Below, piece after piece: positions 1 to 11,589 of a stretch of 64,000 nucleotides of DNA. The position numbers and the translations under genes are program-made. This DNA is from Epiperipatus broadwayi. Taxonomy: Eukaryota; Onychophora; Udeonychophora; Euonychophora; Peripatidae. Positions within the stretch are counted from its first letter, which is position 1. The number at the start of each line of letters is the position of its first letter. The notes under the pieces are model-generated. The model had not been told where the DNA came from, did not search any database, and was given only the letters and a program-made list of their open reading frames with translations. The stretch spans positions 463,001 to 527,000 of the forward strand of contig JAQFVV010000151.1 of assembly GCA_028023455.1 (NCBI GenBank). The letters are read 5' to 3'.

Positions 1-885
1 TAAAAAACGGGCATATGATTCTCATTGACCTCATAAGTACCCACCCCTGCTATAATATATCCTCTAATTACACATTTAAGTGTATTTGGGGATATCAGAA
101 TGCTTTTAGAAACAATAGCATCCAATTTGTGAATAAAATTGTATTGCTAAAAATAATACATTTAATTTTATTAAGATACGTTTATTAATATTTCATAAAA
201 GATATGTTTAAATCTTGCATTAATAACAATTTATGTGATGAATTAGATCTAATGGAAATTATTTTTAATTTTGTAAAGATAAAATTTTAAAAATGTGAAT
301 AAATCGGTTTCAAATAAAATTTTATATTTGTTAATTTATGTTAACGTGCAACATACTTTTTTCTATATTTTTCTTTGTAAAGTATAGTGATCTGGTGAAA
401 ATAGGACCATCGCTGAATTTTATCTTGAGAAATTTGTGAGAAAAAAATTTACATGCAAAAAAAAAAACAAAAAACAGAAGTTCTGAGATCACCAATCTCT
501 GAGTTTTTACTAGAATTTGTTGTTTCATTTGTGCTTTTATTTTATGCTTTTAAAAAGCGAATTCTAGTTTTCAATAAATGGATGAGACAATGATTGACCT
601 TATGGAACTTCACTTTATATTAAAAATAAGTTCTAATTAATAACATTACTTTGTTAGTTAAGTGAATCATCCTTCATTATCTGGAGTTGATAGATTGTTG
701 CCAGAGAACACGAGTTTTGAGATGAAAATTTTCATAACATTGTTTTGTTGTTGAACAAACTTTAACAAAATTCTCAGGTGAAAGAGAAAAAATAATAAGA
801 AAATCCAAATTTATATTTCAATAATAACTTTATTGGTTTATATAAAGAAGCAGCGATCAAAAACAATGTAGCAGGATAACTTTTA
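1..885. other. AT-rich stretch, no gene seen
   Basis: Only short chance open frames occur here, and the minus-strand 65-codon frame near 331-528 is low-complexity Phe/Lys/Ile-rich sequence with no recognisable motif. I see no repeat that recurs elsewhere in the window. Confidence 0.6.
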
Positions 886-891
886 TTGGAT

Positions 892-1352
892 ATACTATAT
901 TCTAGCGCGTGTGCGGCGCAACTGTTCCCAAAAGCTATAAAGTGTTATTACAAAATAGATAAACTGAGCGCTTTCAAAGGATCTTGCCTTCATAATCATA
1001 GCTTGCTAATACGTTTAATGATATGTAAATATGCTAATTCCATTTCTTCGATAAAGCATACCACGTATCCTTTCTGTTTATGGCGTCTTGGTCTCGTGAA
1101 ATGAAGAAGGCCTTTTTGATTTTTCTTTTAAGGTCATGTCTCTCTCTACACATGATTGTGGCATTGTCTGGAATGCACGTGTGGAGACTTGTGCTCTGGT
1201 GCTGAAAGAAAACTAAATAGGTGGAAGGATCGTTGAGAGCTCTATTGTATGAATATTTTATGTTGTGCTAATCGTGTTTTTATTTATCTATTTTGTAATA
1301 ACACTTTATAGCTTTTGGGAACAGTTGCGCCGCACACGTGCTAGAATATATA
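892..1352. mobile_element. Inverted-repeat element (MITE-like), ~460 bp
   Basis: The left arm (about 892-964) and right arm (about 1283-1352) are near-perfect inverted copies of about 70 bases. The arms contain the CpG-rich core TGCGGCGCAACTGTTCCC on the left and its complement on the right, which stands out against the AT-rich surroundings. The outer ends read ATTCTAGC and GCTAGAAT and lie in TA-rich flanks, so the target duplication is probably short and hard to separate from the flanks. The interior of about 320 bases has no transposase frame. The small plus-strand open frame starting at 886 simply runs through the left arm and should not be called a gene. This is the form expected of a non-autonomous DNA transposon; the superfamily cannot be assigned from this copy. 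Confidence 0.8.
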
Positions 1353-2055
1353 TATTTTCCCAAAGTAAAAAAAATATTTGACTTAAGCGCATTATAACGT
1401 GTAAGGATATACTATAGTAAAAATATTTTGTGGAGGGCAAAATGAAAGCAATATTGTACAATATCTAGAAAAAAGAAAGCCATTTATAGCCTAAATCTGA
1501 TTACACAATCCAAGAGAGACCAATTTTTAGTGATAATTTCTTATTGTCTTAAGCTTATTAATAATTATGTTTGGGTGTTTTTGCAGGATTGGTCACATAT
1601 AAATGTGCAACATCTAGTGCACCAAAGAACAAGTAAAATGAAAGTGGTATTATGGTTAATAGAAAAGAAATCTTTAAGAAGATTAGTAAACGACAGTTTT
1701 ATATGCAAAGTAAATTTCATAAAATATTACAAAATGAAATAAAAGTCATGGTTTTTTTAACTTGGTTAATTATTTTCGCTATAACTTTATTAATTCCAAA
1801 TAAACTTTTATGCACGTATTTACACTTCATATAAAACCAGTGTTCGATCACCATTGGTAATAATAAAACTCACTGCAGAAACAAAAGTAATTTTGGATTC
1901 TCGAGGGAATATAATATATAAATATACACACACTAGTGGTGACTTTTATTGTTGTTGTATTCCAATGAGATAGGAAAGGCAAAAATCATAATTCAGAATA
2001 CTTAAATTTTTTATTTTGATCGCAATTTCTTACTATTTCAAACAAACCAGGCAGG
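1353..2055. other. AT-rich stretch, no gene seen
   Basis: Two short overlapping plus-strand frames (1530-1834) have no recognisable domain and overlap in different frames, as expected by chance in AT-rich DNA. No repeat was recognised. Confidence 0.5.
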
Positions 2056-2165
2056 TAAACAAAGCAAAACTCTCCATACAGTACTGCCACCCTGTGCCAA
2101 CCAGAGTAATCAATAAGAGATGGTGATCATGTGATTCTTAATGGTTTAAAACCAGGCAGTTACTG
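2056..2165 (+). repeat. Fold-back family F1, partial copy
   Basis: Contains the F1 stem sequence AAACTCTCCATACAGTACTG followed by CCAACCAGAGTAATCAATAA, the same arm that occurs at 37366, 40293 and 45152. Downstream, GATGGTGATCATGTGATTCT is the reverse complement of bases near 45105-45130, on the other side of the 45 kb copy. The order therefore differs between copies, which suggests a permuted or rearranged unit. Non-coding. Confidence 0.7.
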
Positions 2166-2600
2166 GCAAAGATTATCTCTAATGCTTACTGAAGTCACAA
2201 GTAATGATTTACAGCAATATATGATTATTATTATTCTTCATGTTATTACATTTTTTTTGCATGAGAAACATAAGATTTGTTATTGTCCCCAAAATTACTC
2301 AACCATTATAATTTTGAAAATGCTGATTTGCAAAAAAAATTACTAAAGTCAATCATATATAGGCAACTAACTTTTCAATTATAAAAAATATGAAATTTAA
2401 TAACAACAATAATAAGAGATACACATAAAAGCATTTAAAAAAATAATAAACAAAAATGACTCAAATTAATTGATATAAGTTGTTGCTTTAAAATAGATAA
2501 TTTCTTAATAAAGGTGATTCCAAAAACTACTTTACAAACTTGATCTTAAACTTTCTGCATTTTTTTCTTAACTCTTTCCTGCCATTGCTTTGGGATTTCA
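2166..2600. other. AT-rich stretch, no gene seen
   Basis: Short frames only (for example 2131-2346, partly in the F1 fragment). No motif or recurring repeat was recognised. Confidence 0.5.
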
Positions 2601-2603
2601 GAC

Positions 2604-3445
2604 AGCGTAAAGTATAAATACAATGAGCATTGCCAATTTCTCAACAAGCTTTGTGATAAATGCTTAGCCAGAGAGAGCATTTAAAATATCACTGTCAGGA
2701 ATCCCCCCCCCAACCTTTGACCATGATTTCATGCTTTGGCACTCCTCAGAGAGGCGCTAGGGTATGCTCAGACCCAATATCTATAAAAATACCAACCCAA
2801 AGACAGCATTTATCTAAAAGTTATCTATTGGATGGAAAATCTGAAATATTCCACCTACATGTCTTCAAATCCAGCTATCCAACTCAAATAGCTATATGGG
2901 GCTGACAGATCTTCAGCCATACCATATATTAGTAGTCTTGGCAATATAAAATTGAACAAGACTTAAGGCAGAGACTATAAATAGTCAAAATAAGAGTCAT
3001 AGATCACATGACCCAATTTTCTTAAGCTTGTAAGATATAAACAATGAGCATTGCCAATTGCTCAACAAGCTTTGTGATAAATGCTTACCAGAGAAAGCAT
3101 TTAAAATATCTCTGTCAGGAACCCCCCCCCTCAAACCTCTGACCAAGGTTTCATGCTTTGGCACTCCTCAATAGATAACTTTTAGATAAATGCTGTTTTT
3201 GGGTTGATATTTTTAGATCTAGGTCTCTGAAACTACCCTAGCACCTCTCTGAGGAATGCCAAAGCATAAAACCATGGTCAGAGGTTGGAGGTCCTGACAG
3301 AGATATTTTAAATGCTTTTTCTGGCTAAGCATTGATCACAAAGCTTGTTGAGCAATTGGCAATGCTCATTGTTTATATCTTACAAGCTTAAGAGAATTAG
3401 GTCATGTGATCTATGACTCTTATTTTGATTATTTACAGTGTAAAG
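2604..3445. repeat. Satellite-type repeat F2, two minus monomers plus one inverted monomer
   Basis: The marker ACAATGAGCATTGCCAAT occurs at about 2620 and again at about 3041, giving a ~421 base period in minus orientation. At about 3170 the sequence reverses: 3240-3440 is an inverted copy of 2983-3170, carrying TTGGCAATGCTCATTGTTTA. The block is therefore two direct monomers followed by a head-to-head partner that forms a long hairpin. Runs of eight or more C mark the same place in both direct monomers (about 2703 and 3122). The same family recurs in plus orientation at 24243-24858. The plus-strand 81-codon frame at 2660 lies wholly in the repeat and is not a gene. Confidence 0.85.
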
Positions 3446-3560
3446 TATAACTTGGAGAATAATGACTGCACACACTGACTAATGCACACAGTGATTATTC
3501 ATAATTAATTAATCATGGATGAAAAACATATACAAACATAGGAAGAAAATTAAATAAAAA

Positions 3561-3670
3561 TAGGTGGGTCAGTTGGTAGAGAGTCTGACTCTGGAGATTA
3601 ATAGATCAATTATAATTCTGACACTTCTAACACTTGAACTTCTTATGAATTCTTGAACAATGAAGCCATT
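3561..3670 (+). mobile_element. tRNA-derived SINE copy (family S)
   Basis: The head reads GGTGGGTCAGTTGGTAGAGA, like an A box in a tRNA D-arm, then AGTCTGACTCTGGAGATTAA and ATAGATCAATTATAATTCTG in B-box position, and then the shared tail with CTTGAACTTCTTATGAATTC. At least ten other copies in this window share this order. Too diverged to be a tRNA gene. Confidence 0.7.
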
Positions 3671-3898
3671 AAAATATTATTATAACAACATATTTACTAA
3701 TGCAAATAGAATAAAGAACTCCATATGACTATGGTATGATTAGGAATATGTACATTAAGGGGTTTAAATGCATATGTTTATCACATATATATTCATCTTT
3801 TAATTAAACACTAATTAAATGTTTTAATATTACCTTGTTCTAACTTGTGATTCTGTCAGGATGTCCATTTTTTTGAATTTTTAACAATTAAAGAAAAT

Positions 3899-3970
3899 CT
3901 GGTTTCATTTAGAATCAAACTCACAACCTTACTTTACCTAAGAATACTCCTTAACAACTGAGCCAATAGT
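3899..3970 (-). mobile_element. tRNA-like SINE head, minus strand
   Basis: Read on the minus strand, TTGGCTCAGTTGTTAAGGAG is followed about 20 bases later by TTGTGAGTTTGATTCT, the spacing and content of Pol III A and B boxes. The head resembles that of family S, but the tail is not clearly shared. Confidence 0.5.
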
Positions 3971-4254
3971 AATATTACATTTATAGAGTAAAATTTGGTT
4001 AATATTAAATTACTTAATTACTTAAAAGTAAATATTTTATCATAAAATCTGAATTATTCTTTTGAAATAATTAATATTTCATAAATATTTTGTAAAAAAA
4101 ATAATAACAAATGTGTAAAAAAGGGTTGGAGAAATATATGTTTTTTTTTTCATTTCCAAAATTAAAATGAATACAACTGTCGAAATTGTTGATATCAGGT
4201 GCTCTCTTGTGAAAAGATCAAGAAACAATAAAAAAGACTTGTGAAGACAATTAT

Positions 4255-4490
4255 TTTATTTAAAATAATGCTTTTATATAAATAGTCCACTAAAAAGTAG
4301 AAAAATAAAGTAATAATCCATTTTATTTACTTTTATGTAAATAGTCCACTAAAAAATAGAAAAATAACAAAGTAATAATCCATTTCATAAAAGCATTTGA
4401 ATCTCAAATGTTTTTATGAAATTATTACTTTATTATTTTTTCTATTTTTAGTGGACTATTTACATAAAAATCATTTTAAAACAATCTTTT
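4255..4490. repeat. Hairpin repeat with duplicated arm
   Basis: The arm AAATAGTCCACTAAAAA plus TAGAAAAATAA(CA)AAGTAATAATCCATTT occurs twice in direct orientation (about 4275 and 4336) and once inverted (about 4418-4475). The inner turn is CATAAAAGCATTTGAATCTC against AAATGTTTTTATG. The result is a hairpin of about 70 base pairs with a tandem duplication of one arm. Non-coding; a decayed MITE is the likeliest origin. Confidence 0.75.
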
Positions 4491-5790
4491 TTTAATATTT
4501 TATTTTACTTTTACTTTATTTCATTATTAACTACCAACATCCATGGAATTACTGTTGTTAAATTACAGACTTGACAATATCTAACTAATACACTTCAAAT
4601 TCATTCACTTCACAACTTAAATGTTAACATACAACAATATTAACGCAAAGATTTAAAAACCCCATTAAGTTTCATCTCCAAAAACAAAATTTTGATTTAC
4701 TTTTATAGGAGTTGAAATTATTTTCTCCAAACTCTCAAAATAAAATGAAAAAAACTACATTATATCTAAAAAACCATAACTTTTCTATAAATTTACAAAT
4801 TGTTATATTTTAAACCTATACTTTTTAAAATTAAAATAATTGCATTTCTGACTGGGGATATTTTTATTGAGAAGTCTATGTTATGATTATATATGTCACA
4901 TTTTAGATATTACCAACGCTTTTATAGATCACTAATTTTCTTGAGCTGAAATCCTTAGATAATGTATAAGAGAGTTCACTTTCTTAGTGTATCTATAAGA
5001 GTATCAAAACAGTTTAATTTTGAAGATGGTTAACCCATTGCTTGGTATGGTAGCAATAAGCAAAAATTTAAGGCACCATATTACATCTTATGGAATTCTT
5101 TATTTTTCCAAGGCATTACATAGTTAAAAAGTGATGTATTGATGCATAATTAATGATTCTTAGTTAATCATCTTAAAAATACTGTAAACATAAACATGAT
5201 TAATCATTGTGTAAATGGAAATAGAGCTTCATCACTTCTTCAGAATAAAGGACTTGTTTTTAAATGACTTTGAATTTTGCAATCTGTAAACTTCCCAAAA
5301 AAAAAATAGAAATCACTCATTAAAATGTTTTTTTTTTTTTTGTAAACATCCTATGTTGTTATTCAATTGTTACTAAAAAATGTTTACTCAGAAGCTAATA
5401 TGCACATCTTCACAGGGTATTTTTCAAAAACATCTCTGACCTTTTCCTTATATTTCCTAATCCTTAATTATTTGTAGCTTCCATAGGTCTTAGGTTGTTT
5501 AACAAATTGGATTTTTACTATACCCTAACCCAGCTGAAAAGTTTTGAAGTTTCACTATTTGAACAACAGATCATGAAAAAAGTTGATGAATATTCTTACT
5601 AACTTTACTCTAAGATTCTTCAATATATAACACTAAACAAAGACAATGTTTAAAGCATTAGTTAAGAGTTTATAGCGAATTATGAATACTATAAACTAAA
5701 TTTTGATTATTTATATGATTTTTGTTGTGGTTATTGTTATTATTATTATTATTACTATGGCCAAATAACTTCCTAATATTACTGTTATCT
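4491..5790. other. AT-rich stretch, no gene seen
   Basis: No coding motif. Contains homopolymer T runs (about 5327-5341) and a short TTA run at about 5730-5755 just before the Jockey-like LINE relic. Confidence 0.55.
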
Positions 5791-5793
5791 TAG

Positions 5794-6716
5794 AATGATC
5801 TCAAAACTTGTCTACAACACTCTCATCACTGTTATGCTGATGAGTGTAAAATTTTTAGACATATCTATTCTATTCACAATTGTATATTGCTTCAAGATGA
5901 TATTAAGTTTTTCCAAATGATGTGAAAAAATAGAAAAATAGTCAATGTAGTCAAATGCTCTTCTTTACTTTACTCCAATAAATGTAAAATACTATGATTT
6001 TAATATTGTATTAATAATTTTAAAATAAAATCTGCTGACACTGTCAGCTTCTTGGAATTATATTTTCCAATAATGGCTTCTTTCACCATCAAATAGAGTC
6101 AATAATAAATAAATACCTCAAGATGATGGGAACTATTTATAGACATGGTAGTGCTTTTGAATAATCCACAAATATAAACTTTTTCTATCTTTGATTCATC
6201 CTATTTTGGAATTTGGACCAGTTTTATGGAATCCACATTCAAAAAGAGACATAAGTAAAATACAATTAGATTTCAAAAAATTTTCTATGTTTTGTCAACT
6301 GAAAAGTGATTGTAATATACCTCTTTTAGCAAGAAGAAGGGCTAGGGATATGAAATTTTTATAAAAAGTCATTAGAAAAAATAATATTTCTTATAACATG
6401 ATTTCAAGACTGCATGTGAATTTTTATCAATATGAAACTTGTGCACATAATTATTTCTTCAATGGAACTTGTAGATGTAATAGTTTCAAATACCCCCCTT
6501 TGTTCATCTACCTAATATTTAACAATTTAGACTTTGATAATGAAAACCTTTTTCAACTTAATATTTATGAATTTTCAAAGATTTTAATATATATATATAT
6601 AATGTATGATTAATGTTTTTTTTATTCCTCCCCTAAAATATATAGTATCTATCTTTTTTATATGCAATCTGCAATTGGTCTTTGGCTGTATATATGTACA
6701 TTAAATACATAATTGA
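5794..6716 (+). pseudogene. Jockey-like non-LTR retrotransposon, 5'-truncated relic (copy A)
   Basis: In one frame 5794 onward reads NDLKTC...HCYADECKIFRHIYSI (in part), the reverse transcriptase segment around the catalytic YxDD motif; the motif is seen as YADE at 5833-5844, with the second aspartate changed. It continues to LLQDDIK before a stop. After frameshifts, 6206-6290 reads LEFGPVLWNPHSKRDISKIQ, the conserved thumb-region block of Jockey/CR1-type reverse transcriptases. Everything upstream of the YADD segment, including the endonuclease, is missing, which fits 5' truncation during target-primed insertion. The 3' end reads TGTACATTAAATACATAATT followed by a TAA/TTA run, shared with copy B. 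Frameshifts and stops make it dead. The Jockey superfamily is inferred from motif spacing only. Confidence 0.8.
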
Positions 6717-6810
6717 ATAATAATAATAATTATTATTATTATATTGCTACTGCTTCTGCTGCTTCTACTACTACTATTAATATTACTGCAGCTGCTACTA
6801 CTACTATTAT
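6717..6810 (+). repeat. Degenerate triplet tract between two LINE copies
   Basis: AAT and TTA units pass into CTG, CTT and CTA triplets (TACTGCTTCTGCTGCTTCTA). It lies exactly between the 3' end of copy A and the truncated 5' end of copy B, so it is best read as the decayed microsatellite tail of copy A. Confidence 0.6.
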
Positions 6811-7722
6811 TTTCAGGTATATTTGTTCTACTAATGACTATTTTTTATTTCAAAGTGATATAGATAATTTCCTGAAATGGTGTGAAAATAATTATATAAA
6901 CATAAATATGTATAAACGCTTCATTATTTCAAGATTTTCTTACAATATCTGTCTGTGGCTCTAAAGTCATAACAAATGATCATCAAAGAGATATAGAAAT
7001 AATATTTTCTAACAATGACTTTTTCCATCATCAACTTGATTTTATAGTGAATGAAGCTCTCAACATTATAGAAGCTATTTATAGATATGGAAAGCATTAT
7101 AAAAATGTGCAAATTTTTATATCTTTAGTATTCTCCATCTTGAAGTGTAGCTCAATTATATAGAATCCTCAAACTCAATTTGTTTTTGACAAATTTTTTA
7201 AATTAAATAATATAAATAATGATCAATACATCAAATTAATGATGAAGAGATCTTAAATTTCTGCATAAAATTATTTCCCAAAATATTTCTGTATCTAACT
7301 TGCTTTCTAAGTTAAGTATCAAAAATATTAATTGTTCTTACAATATTTTTGAACTTAAAATTTGTAAGTCTGATATATTAGAATTCTCTCTCTTAATTTG
7401 TATATCCAGAATTTATAATAAAAATTTTGCTAATAAAGACATTTTTATATTTAGATTTCAGTCAGTTCACTAAAGCCGTCTTAAAAAAATATTATCCTTA
7501 GTTTCATTTGGTGGATTACCTTTTTATTTATTAGATCATTTTATTGTTACTTTGTTTCTATTATTTATTTATTTTGTTAATTTACATTAATTAACTCATT
7601 ATGCAATCTTAGTTGACTAAAAGCTGTTGATGTTATTTTTTTTAATTTTGTAACTCACTTATAGGTCAAATAAAAGCTGTTGATGTGTACATTAAATAAA
7701 GAATTAAATTATTATTATTATT
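6811..7722 (+). pseudogene. Jockey-like non-LTR retrotransposon, 5'-truncated relic (copy B)
   Basis: The plus frame from about 6813 reads FRYICSTNDYFLFQSDIDNF and continues LKWCENNYININ. This aligns with copy A just after its YADE motif (FRHIYSIHNCILLQDDI in A). Further on, the region around 7010-7200 preserves the order of the reverse transcriptase thumb in shifted frames, with NPQTQF-like remains matching NPHSKR of copy A. It ends TGTACATTAAATAAAGAATT then a TTA run near 7690-7722, the same 3' end as copy A. It starts only a few codons downstream of the catalytic motif, so it is shorter at the 5' side than copy A. Many stops. Same strand and family as copy A but independently truncated. 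Confidence 0.75.
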
Positions 7723-9440
7723 TCTTTTACAGACTAAAAATCTAGACCACAAAACTTACTGAATATTTTTTATGTATATTCTAAGTTCAAGTTTTCCGTT
7801 CAGGAAAAAAGAATATTAGTAACAATATATATTGTACTAATATGAAATCATGAAGATAAAAAATATTTATACATTAGAATTTTGCGAAGAAAGTTTAGAA
7901 GTGGCAGAAATAAACAAAAAAAAAAAAACAACAACAGACAACTACTTCACAAAGTAAAGGCACGAAATTTTACATGTATATATATTAAACGTGACATTAG
8001 ATCTCAATTACAATAACATAGACGAAATTTGAAAGTAATATCAATCCCATGAAACACTGGGGCAATTATTATTCACTTTTATCTTCTACTTTTTAAAAAA
8101 AAAAAAAACTAACTTTTCAAATAAATAAAATCAGATAATGTGGAAACGATAATTATTTGCAGCAATCCAAGGAATTATATTGCTCGCATCAGATTGGCTA
8201 GAGTTTATTATTTAAAAATCTGCTTAAAATAACAAGACAGCTAATTTTATTGATTCTAATGATGAAAGTCTGTATTATTAAATAATTTATATTGTTTCGG
8301 AAGCTAACAAACACAAAACTTACAATCAGAATTTTAATTGCGCTACGTATTATTTCATTTCTATAGACTAATTACGGATTTAATAATAAGGCGTTTAAAA
8401 TAATCATAATAATTTAATTACAAAAGTGTTTGAAATTTATTTATAAAATCTACTTTTCTATGAGCTTGCGTAAAAATGTGCATATAGGTATACCAGACGT
8501 TATAAGAAAGACCCCAGGACCGAACAAAAAAGACCCACCAATCAGAAAACAACTGTATTAACCTTCAATTTATTTCAGATTATAAGTAATTACTAAAATT
8601 AGAAAATTACATCACAAGTCATTCAGTATTCTAAAACATTCAACTGCTAAGTCATTTATGTAAGAATGAGTAATCAATGAACCCCAAATATAGTTCAGCT
8701 ATATATGTACATAAACAGTGTGTTACAATGGAAGGTTCTCTCTCCAAGCTTTCTGCATTGCCCTTTCTAAATCAACACTTGTATTATATAGCAACATAGT
8801 TTAGTTATTCACCAGAAAAATATTATCTTATCTGGTTCATGAGTTGCACACGAAATGTGTGATTCATACTTTCATAAATCATCTTCAATAATCTTCCTAC
8901 CATCACAAAAAACGCATGAAAACATTTTTATAACTTATGGGTTTCATTGGCATGCACAGTCTGATTCATTCAAACATTTTAGTATAATTTTGCTCAATTT
9001 AAAACAAAATTTAATATTAATTTATTAATCCATCATGGGTTAAAATGTGATCTAGACCCATTAGCACAATAAAACTTTAGTGATGAATACCGGAATTAAT
9101 TCAGAAATGGCATTGCAGACAGCTTAAAGAGAGAATCAGTCACCTTTTCATTGGGATACACTATGTAAATTCTCTGTCAGAAGACAAGTGTTGTAAAATA
9201 AACTATAATCAAGTGATAACAGTCATTATTTGTTGTTTGTCATTGCTTGTCTCTTCTCCAATATAATTTATCATCATTTCATATTTAGAATTAACATCAC
9301 ATAAGAGCTCAGATAGTTAACATTGCTTTATAAAACAATCAAGTCTCTTCCATTTTCAAGAAGTATAAAAATGTATTCAAAAAATATATAATAATATTAC
9401 TTCATATTTGAAAGAACTGATGATAAAAGAAAGTATTTTG
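7723..9440. other. AT-rich stretch, no gene seen
   Basis: No coding motif, no recognised mobile element. Contains poly-A runs (about 7916-7928 and 8094-8108). Confidence 0.55.
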
Positions 9441-9660
9441 ACAAAATAGCTCAGTTAGTTGCAGCATTGCCTTAAAATTCAATATTCAAAAATGTAAATG
9501 TATAAGTTCAATTCCTATGCTAATATTGTCACTGGTCAGGCCAGGAACACCAAAAGAATAATACTACTTGAAGCCTTGTGTAATTACAAACCTATGTTGC
9601 CTATTTGTGTGTTATTACAAATTTATTTTTAAATAAAGTTTAAAATTTTCTAGACATTCA
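9441..9660 (+). mobile_element. tRNA-derived SINE, second subfamily, full-length-looking copy
   Basis: Head AATAGCTCAGTTAGTTGCAG looks like a tRNA D-arm and A box, and AAGTTCAATTCCTATGC fits a B box. A body follows with GTCACTGGTCAGGCCAG and a 3' end AAATAAAGTTTAAAATTTTC. The same body and tail occur at 32090-32233 plus 32711-32795, where a LINE interrupts them. Length about 220 bases. Differs from family S in body and tail. Confidence 0.75.
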
Positions 9661-10005
9661 ACATTTAATGGTAAATAATGGAAATAGTCCAACATATTAT
9701 CATATCTAAAATCCTTTATGATTTGTGTGGGTTTCTAAAGTGATTGCGCAAAATGATTCTGGAAGATGTGCTAAACTTTTAAAGACTATATCTTCCAAAA
9801 AACATAAATATCTGTCTTTTATAATAATGAGATTGTCCACACATTGTTTATATGACTGAATGTCAGAAATCAAATAGTTTTTATATCTATTGTGTAAATC
9901 AAGAAACAACATTAATATAAGATTAAAGCAATATATATATGAAAACATCCCAGTGTAAATTGCTAGCTGAAAATTTAAATACAAAAATGGCTACCAATAA
10001 TATGC

Positions 10006-10450
10006 CCTCTGTGAATAAATATAAAGTCTAAACTTCAAACAGCATGACTCAAAATCATAGTCTCTTGAATTGTATGCTGCAGGAAGTTATGTATTGAATA
10101 ACATACTTATTCAAACAAAGAGCATGAAATTAAATTAGAAATTATTTTAAATGGGTAGTAAACAAATAAGTTTATCTTAGTCATATAAAGAAACACTACA
10201 GCATTAGTCAATGTTTGTATACATAAGTTTAACATGTTTGATAACTAGCAACTAATGTATTTTTTTGTATTCGTAAGTTAAACATGTTTATTTACTAGCA
10301 ATTTAAGATTGTTGCTAATTTAATTTCATGCCCTTTGTTTGATTAAGTCTGTATTTCAATATAGAACATTGTTTTGCAGCATACGATTCAAGAAAATATC
10401 CTTTTCAGTCATATTCTTTGAAGTTCCGACTTTATATTTATTCACAGAGG
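10006..10450. repeat. Long fold-back element, ~445 bp
   Basis: The left arm (10006-10140) and right arm (about 10315-10450) are diverged inverted copies. Outer ends are CCTCTGTGAATAAATATAAA and TTTATATTTATTCACAGAGG; inner ends are CATGAAATTAAATTAG and CTAATTTAATTTCATG. The loop holds a direct repeat of about 50 bases (about 10213 and 10264, sharing TAACATG and ACTAGCAA). The 97-codon plus frame starting at 10339 lies over the right arm and is not a gene. Likely a decayed DNA element of fold-back or MITE type. Confidence 0.8.
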
Positions 10451-11589
10451 ATATTGTGAAAAACATAACATTTGGGAGGTTGGTTTGGAAGCTCAATGTA
10501 ATGAGAAGAAATGTAAAATTAAGAAAGCATCATTCATTAATAATACATAGTGATGGAAAAAATAACTGTATTTGGATAAGTGCATTTTCAATCAAATATA
10601 TAATTTTATATTTCCATTTGTTGTTATTCTAAATATAACCGTTGCCTTTGACAAGGGTGCTCAGCCTCAAAAATGCCTTAAGGCTATATTTAATATTTTC
10701 AATGCTTTCTCTAAGTTTATGGAATTAGTACTGTCTTTAATTTAAATATACAAATATCTGTTTATAACTTCATTCTTTTGAAATAAATCCATGAATCACA
10801 AAAATCAATTAGTGCTTCGAAGCATCTGTCAAAATTTTTAGCCTTTCACATTATTATTATATCATCTTCTTGTGCTTAATAAATGTAATATATTTATATT
10901 TGTTACTATCATTTCATTAGATTTGAAAATTGCTTCATTGTTTATTTATATATAATATTTAGTGAATTAAATGTGAAGGTGTTTTAAGCTTCACGCTCTT
11001 AGTTTGGAATGCTTGAGTCTGGCTTATTTATATATAAATTTAAGTAGAGAAGAAGGTGGGTTCCATCTTTTTCTCATATTTCTGGTTTGTATTTTTGAAT
11101 TGAGAGTTCCATGTGCAGTCATTATTATATCTGATTGGCTGTTACATAAGCATTTTTAAGGCACATCTGTCGAAGGTTTTAACCTTTCACATTATTATTA
11201 TACACAGTTTATATTGCACTTTTTAAATTTCCCTTTAACATATTATTAGAATTAAATATTTATATTTTATCCCCCTATAATAATATAATCTTTTAGATCT
11301 TTTTACAAATAATAAAGCTTATAGAAGAGACATAAATTCTACAAGTTAGTTAAATGCCCACGTTTTAGAGGGTTTTATGACTTTCTTTCAATTAATTTAC
11401 TCTCCATCTAATAAAATTTTAATAAAAAAATAAGTACAATAACTTTTTATTATGTTAACTTTTAATATATCAGTTTGATTATGTAGCTTTTTCAACAACA
11501 AAAAAAACAAGATAATAAATTAATATTAATTACAAATAAATTTGTTTGAAGTGATATCAGTTCCAAACATTTTGTGTACTATATTTTTA
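10451..11589. other. AT-rich stretch with one spaced direct repeat
   Basis: No gene. The segment around 10826-10862 (CCTTTCACATTATTATTATA) recurs at about 11168-11203 preceded by similar bases (CTGTC, AA, TTTT), a direct repeat with about 340-base spacing. Origin not recognised. Confidence 0.5.

Noticed and set aside
886-1104. 72-codon plus-strand frame
   Set aside because: It runs through the left arm of the inverted-repeat element; no domain.
10339-10632. 97-codon plus-strand frame
   Set aside because: More than a third lies in the right arm of the fold-back element; hydrophobic low-complexity remainder without motif.
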